A stretch of DNA of 12,845 bases, from the NCBI GenBank assembly GCA_002479655.1, contig DLOQ01000076.1:315-13159 (forward strand), written 5' to 3'. The position numbers and the translations under genes were made by a program. This stretch comes from Lachnospiraceae bacterium UBA7480. GTDB taxonomy: Bacteria; Bacillota; Clostridia; Lachnospirales; Lachnospiraceae. This document shows positions 11,559 through 12,845 of this stretch, piece after piece. The notes beneath the pieces are model-generated. The model was not told the DNA's origin. It did not search any database and was given only the letters and a program-made list of their open reading frames with translations. Position 1 is the first letter of the stretch; the number at the start of each line of letters is the position of its first letter.

Positions 11559-12845
11559 CTATACGGTCAGGTTATTCCTCAACTGCACCACCTTTTCATA
11601 CACCTCAGGATGATGCTGTTTTAAATGTTCATCCAAAGCCTGCCTTCGTTTCTCAAAATTCTCCGCCAGCTCCGGATGCTCCTTCTTAAGCTTCTCCCAA
11701 AGCTCCTGCCTCCTCTGCTCAAACCGGTTTGCAACCTGATCCTCATCCGCGCCGGATATACGGACGATCTCCGTCAGATGCGCCTCCAGATGCTCCAGCC
11801 ATTCATCCTCATCCATGGAAGCCATCTGATGCCAGCTTCCGTGAAACAGGGAATCCATATCCTTTGTCTCTTTTAACCTTTCGATCTGATCATGTATCTG
11901 CTTTTCGATCACTTTCTCCGCATCTTCTCCAAATGCCCAGACAAACTCCTGCATCGTATCCTCCACCCGTTTTCTCACAAGCGAATGATCCGTGCGGTGG
12001 CTGCCCTTGATCGGATAGGGCGGTTGAAGTCCCATATCCTGCAATGCTGTTGATATCGTCCTTCTGACCGCTCCTTCCTCTATCATGTATCCCAATCCCA
12101 GCTTTCTGAACTGATCATTTAACGGCGCGATATGTTCCGTAATATAAAACTTTATATTTCTCTTTTTCATGTTGCGGTATATGATCTGCAGACGCTCCGC
12201 CGCCGTCACGTCGATGCTTCCGATGGCGGAAGCGTCTATGATCACCGCTTTCGTATCCTCTTTGATGCTTTCTTCAATATCTTTCTGAAAGACTTCAATA
12301 TTGGCAAAAAATAAGCTGCTGCTGAAACGATAGATCACGATGTCTTCAATCGGATAGATATGTTTATATTTGGAAATATTCACAAAATCAGTATGTCCGG
12401 GCAGGATACCCAGAAAGCATCTGGGCGGATCGGCAGACTTTACGATCACATTGACAAAAGAAAGAACGATGCCGACGATGACGCCATAGATCGTACCCAG
12501 AAAAAGCACGCTCAAAAAAGCGCCCATAAAAATATAAAATTCAGTCCGGTTCACCCTCCACAGCTTCCCCGCAAGGTGAAACTCCATCGCGCCCATCAGT
12601 GCGCTCACCACGATCGCCGTCAGCACCGGCACCGGAAGATACTGGATAAATCCGCTTCCCCACAAAAGCACGGCAATCATCAAAAGACCTGCCACAATAC
12701 CTGTCAGCTGGCTCTTTGCGCCATACTGTTCTCCCATTGTCGTCCGGGATACGGAACCATTGATCGGACAGCAGCCGGTAAATGCCGCCGCCAGATTCCC
12801 CATGGAAAACGCCAGAATCTCCTGATTGTCTTCCAGACGGTAGCC
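11559..12845 (-). CDS. SulP-family anion transporter with STAS domain, N-terminus beyond the window
   Basis: The frame is open to the right edge, so the N-terminal membrane half is missing; 428 residues are visible. Visible SulP signatures are NQEILAFSMGNL and PINGSVSRTTM, followed by membrane segments up to about residue 136. A STAS domain follows (about 160-270), including VIIDASAIGSIDVTAAE. Family members move sulfate, bicarbonate or other anions across the cytoplasmic membrane; the substrate cannot be read from the sequence. Beyond the STAS domain is an unusual charged helical extension of about 150 residues ending in two tandem 22-residue repeats (FExRRQxLxExLKxxHPE). Base composition resembles the left flank more than the agr genes, so it probably marks the edge of the older chromosome. 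Confidence 0.88.
   Translation of the reverse strand, partial: GYRLEDNQEILAFSMGNLAAAFTGCCPINGSVSRTTMGEQYGAKSQLTGIVAGLLMIAVLLWGSGFIQYLPVPVLTAIVVSALMGAMEFHLAGKLWRVNRTEFYIFMGAFLSVLFLGTIYGVIVGIVLSFVNVIVKSADPPRCFLGILPGHTDFVNISKYKHIYPIEDIVIYRFSSSLFFANIEVFQKDIEESIKEDTKAVIIDASAIGSIDVTAAERLQIIYRNMKKRNIKFYITEHIAPLNDQFRKLGLGYMIEEGAVRRTISTALQDMGLQPPYPIKGSHRTDHSLVRKRVEDTMQEFVWAFGEDAEKVIEKQIHDQIERLKETKDMDSLFHGSWHQMASMDEDEWLEHLEAHLTEIVRISGADEDQVANRFEQRRQELWEKLKKEHPELAENFEKRRQALDEHLKQHHPEVYEKVVQLRNNLTV
11592..11723 (-). repeat. Tandem 22-residue coding repeat at the C-terminus of the transporter
   Basis: Two consecutive units begin FEQRRQELWEKLKKEHPE and FEKRRQALDEHLKQHHPE, each followed by four more residues. 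They are predicted to be charged helices and lie outside the SulP and STAS domains. Only two copies are present. Confidence 0.7.

Overview
The window looks like a chromosomal segment of an AT-rich Gram-positive gut anaerobe, most likely a clostridium of the Lachnospiraceae type. The reasons are strong GGAGG-type ribosome-binding sites, Gram-positive signal and membrane anchors, an agr-type peptide quorum-sensing cassette, and large secreted proteins with calcium-loop repeats. This placement is inferred from gene content and style, not from a database search. Nearly all genes lie on the minus strand; only agrB is on the plus strand.

Read in minus-strand order, from high to low coordinates, the window begins inside a SulP/STAS anion transporter that runs off the right edge (11559-12845). 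Next is an agr-like locus: an AgrC-type histidine kinase (10222-11508), an AgrB-type peptide protease on the opposite strand whose 3' end overlaps agrC (9678-10253), an AgrA-type LytTR response regulator (8834-9565) with a clear terminator, and a 62-residue AgrD-like precursor (8422-8610). The precursor sits away from agrB and directly ahead of a 1297-residue secreted protein (4468-8361). That protein carries a strand-rich N-terminal region, thrombospondin type 3-like calcium loops and a von Willebrand A-like domain with a degenerate metal site. A hairpin terminator follows it.

Downstream are two paralogous multipass membrane proteins (3776-4387 and 2986-3699), an unrecognised membrane-anchored protein (1989-2858), and a decayed third copy of the membrane family (1795-1983). 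That copy is stopped by a Trp-to-amber change and has lost its C-terminal half. The left end holds a NAGPA-type phosphodiester glycosidase (692-1684) and a membrane-anchored protein that appears frameshifted near 215 and runs off the left edge.

The likely working unit is this. AgrB processes the AgrD-like precursor to a cyclic peptide, AgrC senses it, and AgrA binds paired LytTR sites. I find pairs of a TACGyTTAAG-like motif spaced exactly 21 bp apart upstream of both agrB and the AgrD-like gene. The second pair would drive the precursor and probably the secreted protein 60 bases behind it. The secreted protein followed by an array of membrane paralogs, one decaying, resembles an effector/immunity layout, but that reading is speculative. 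The region from about 2900 to 11520 is visibly more AT-rich than either flank, apart from the 5' half of the large secreted gene, which suggests a mosaic or acquired island.
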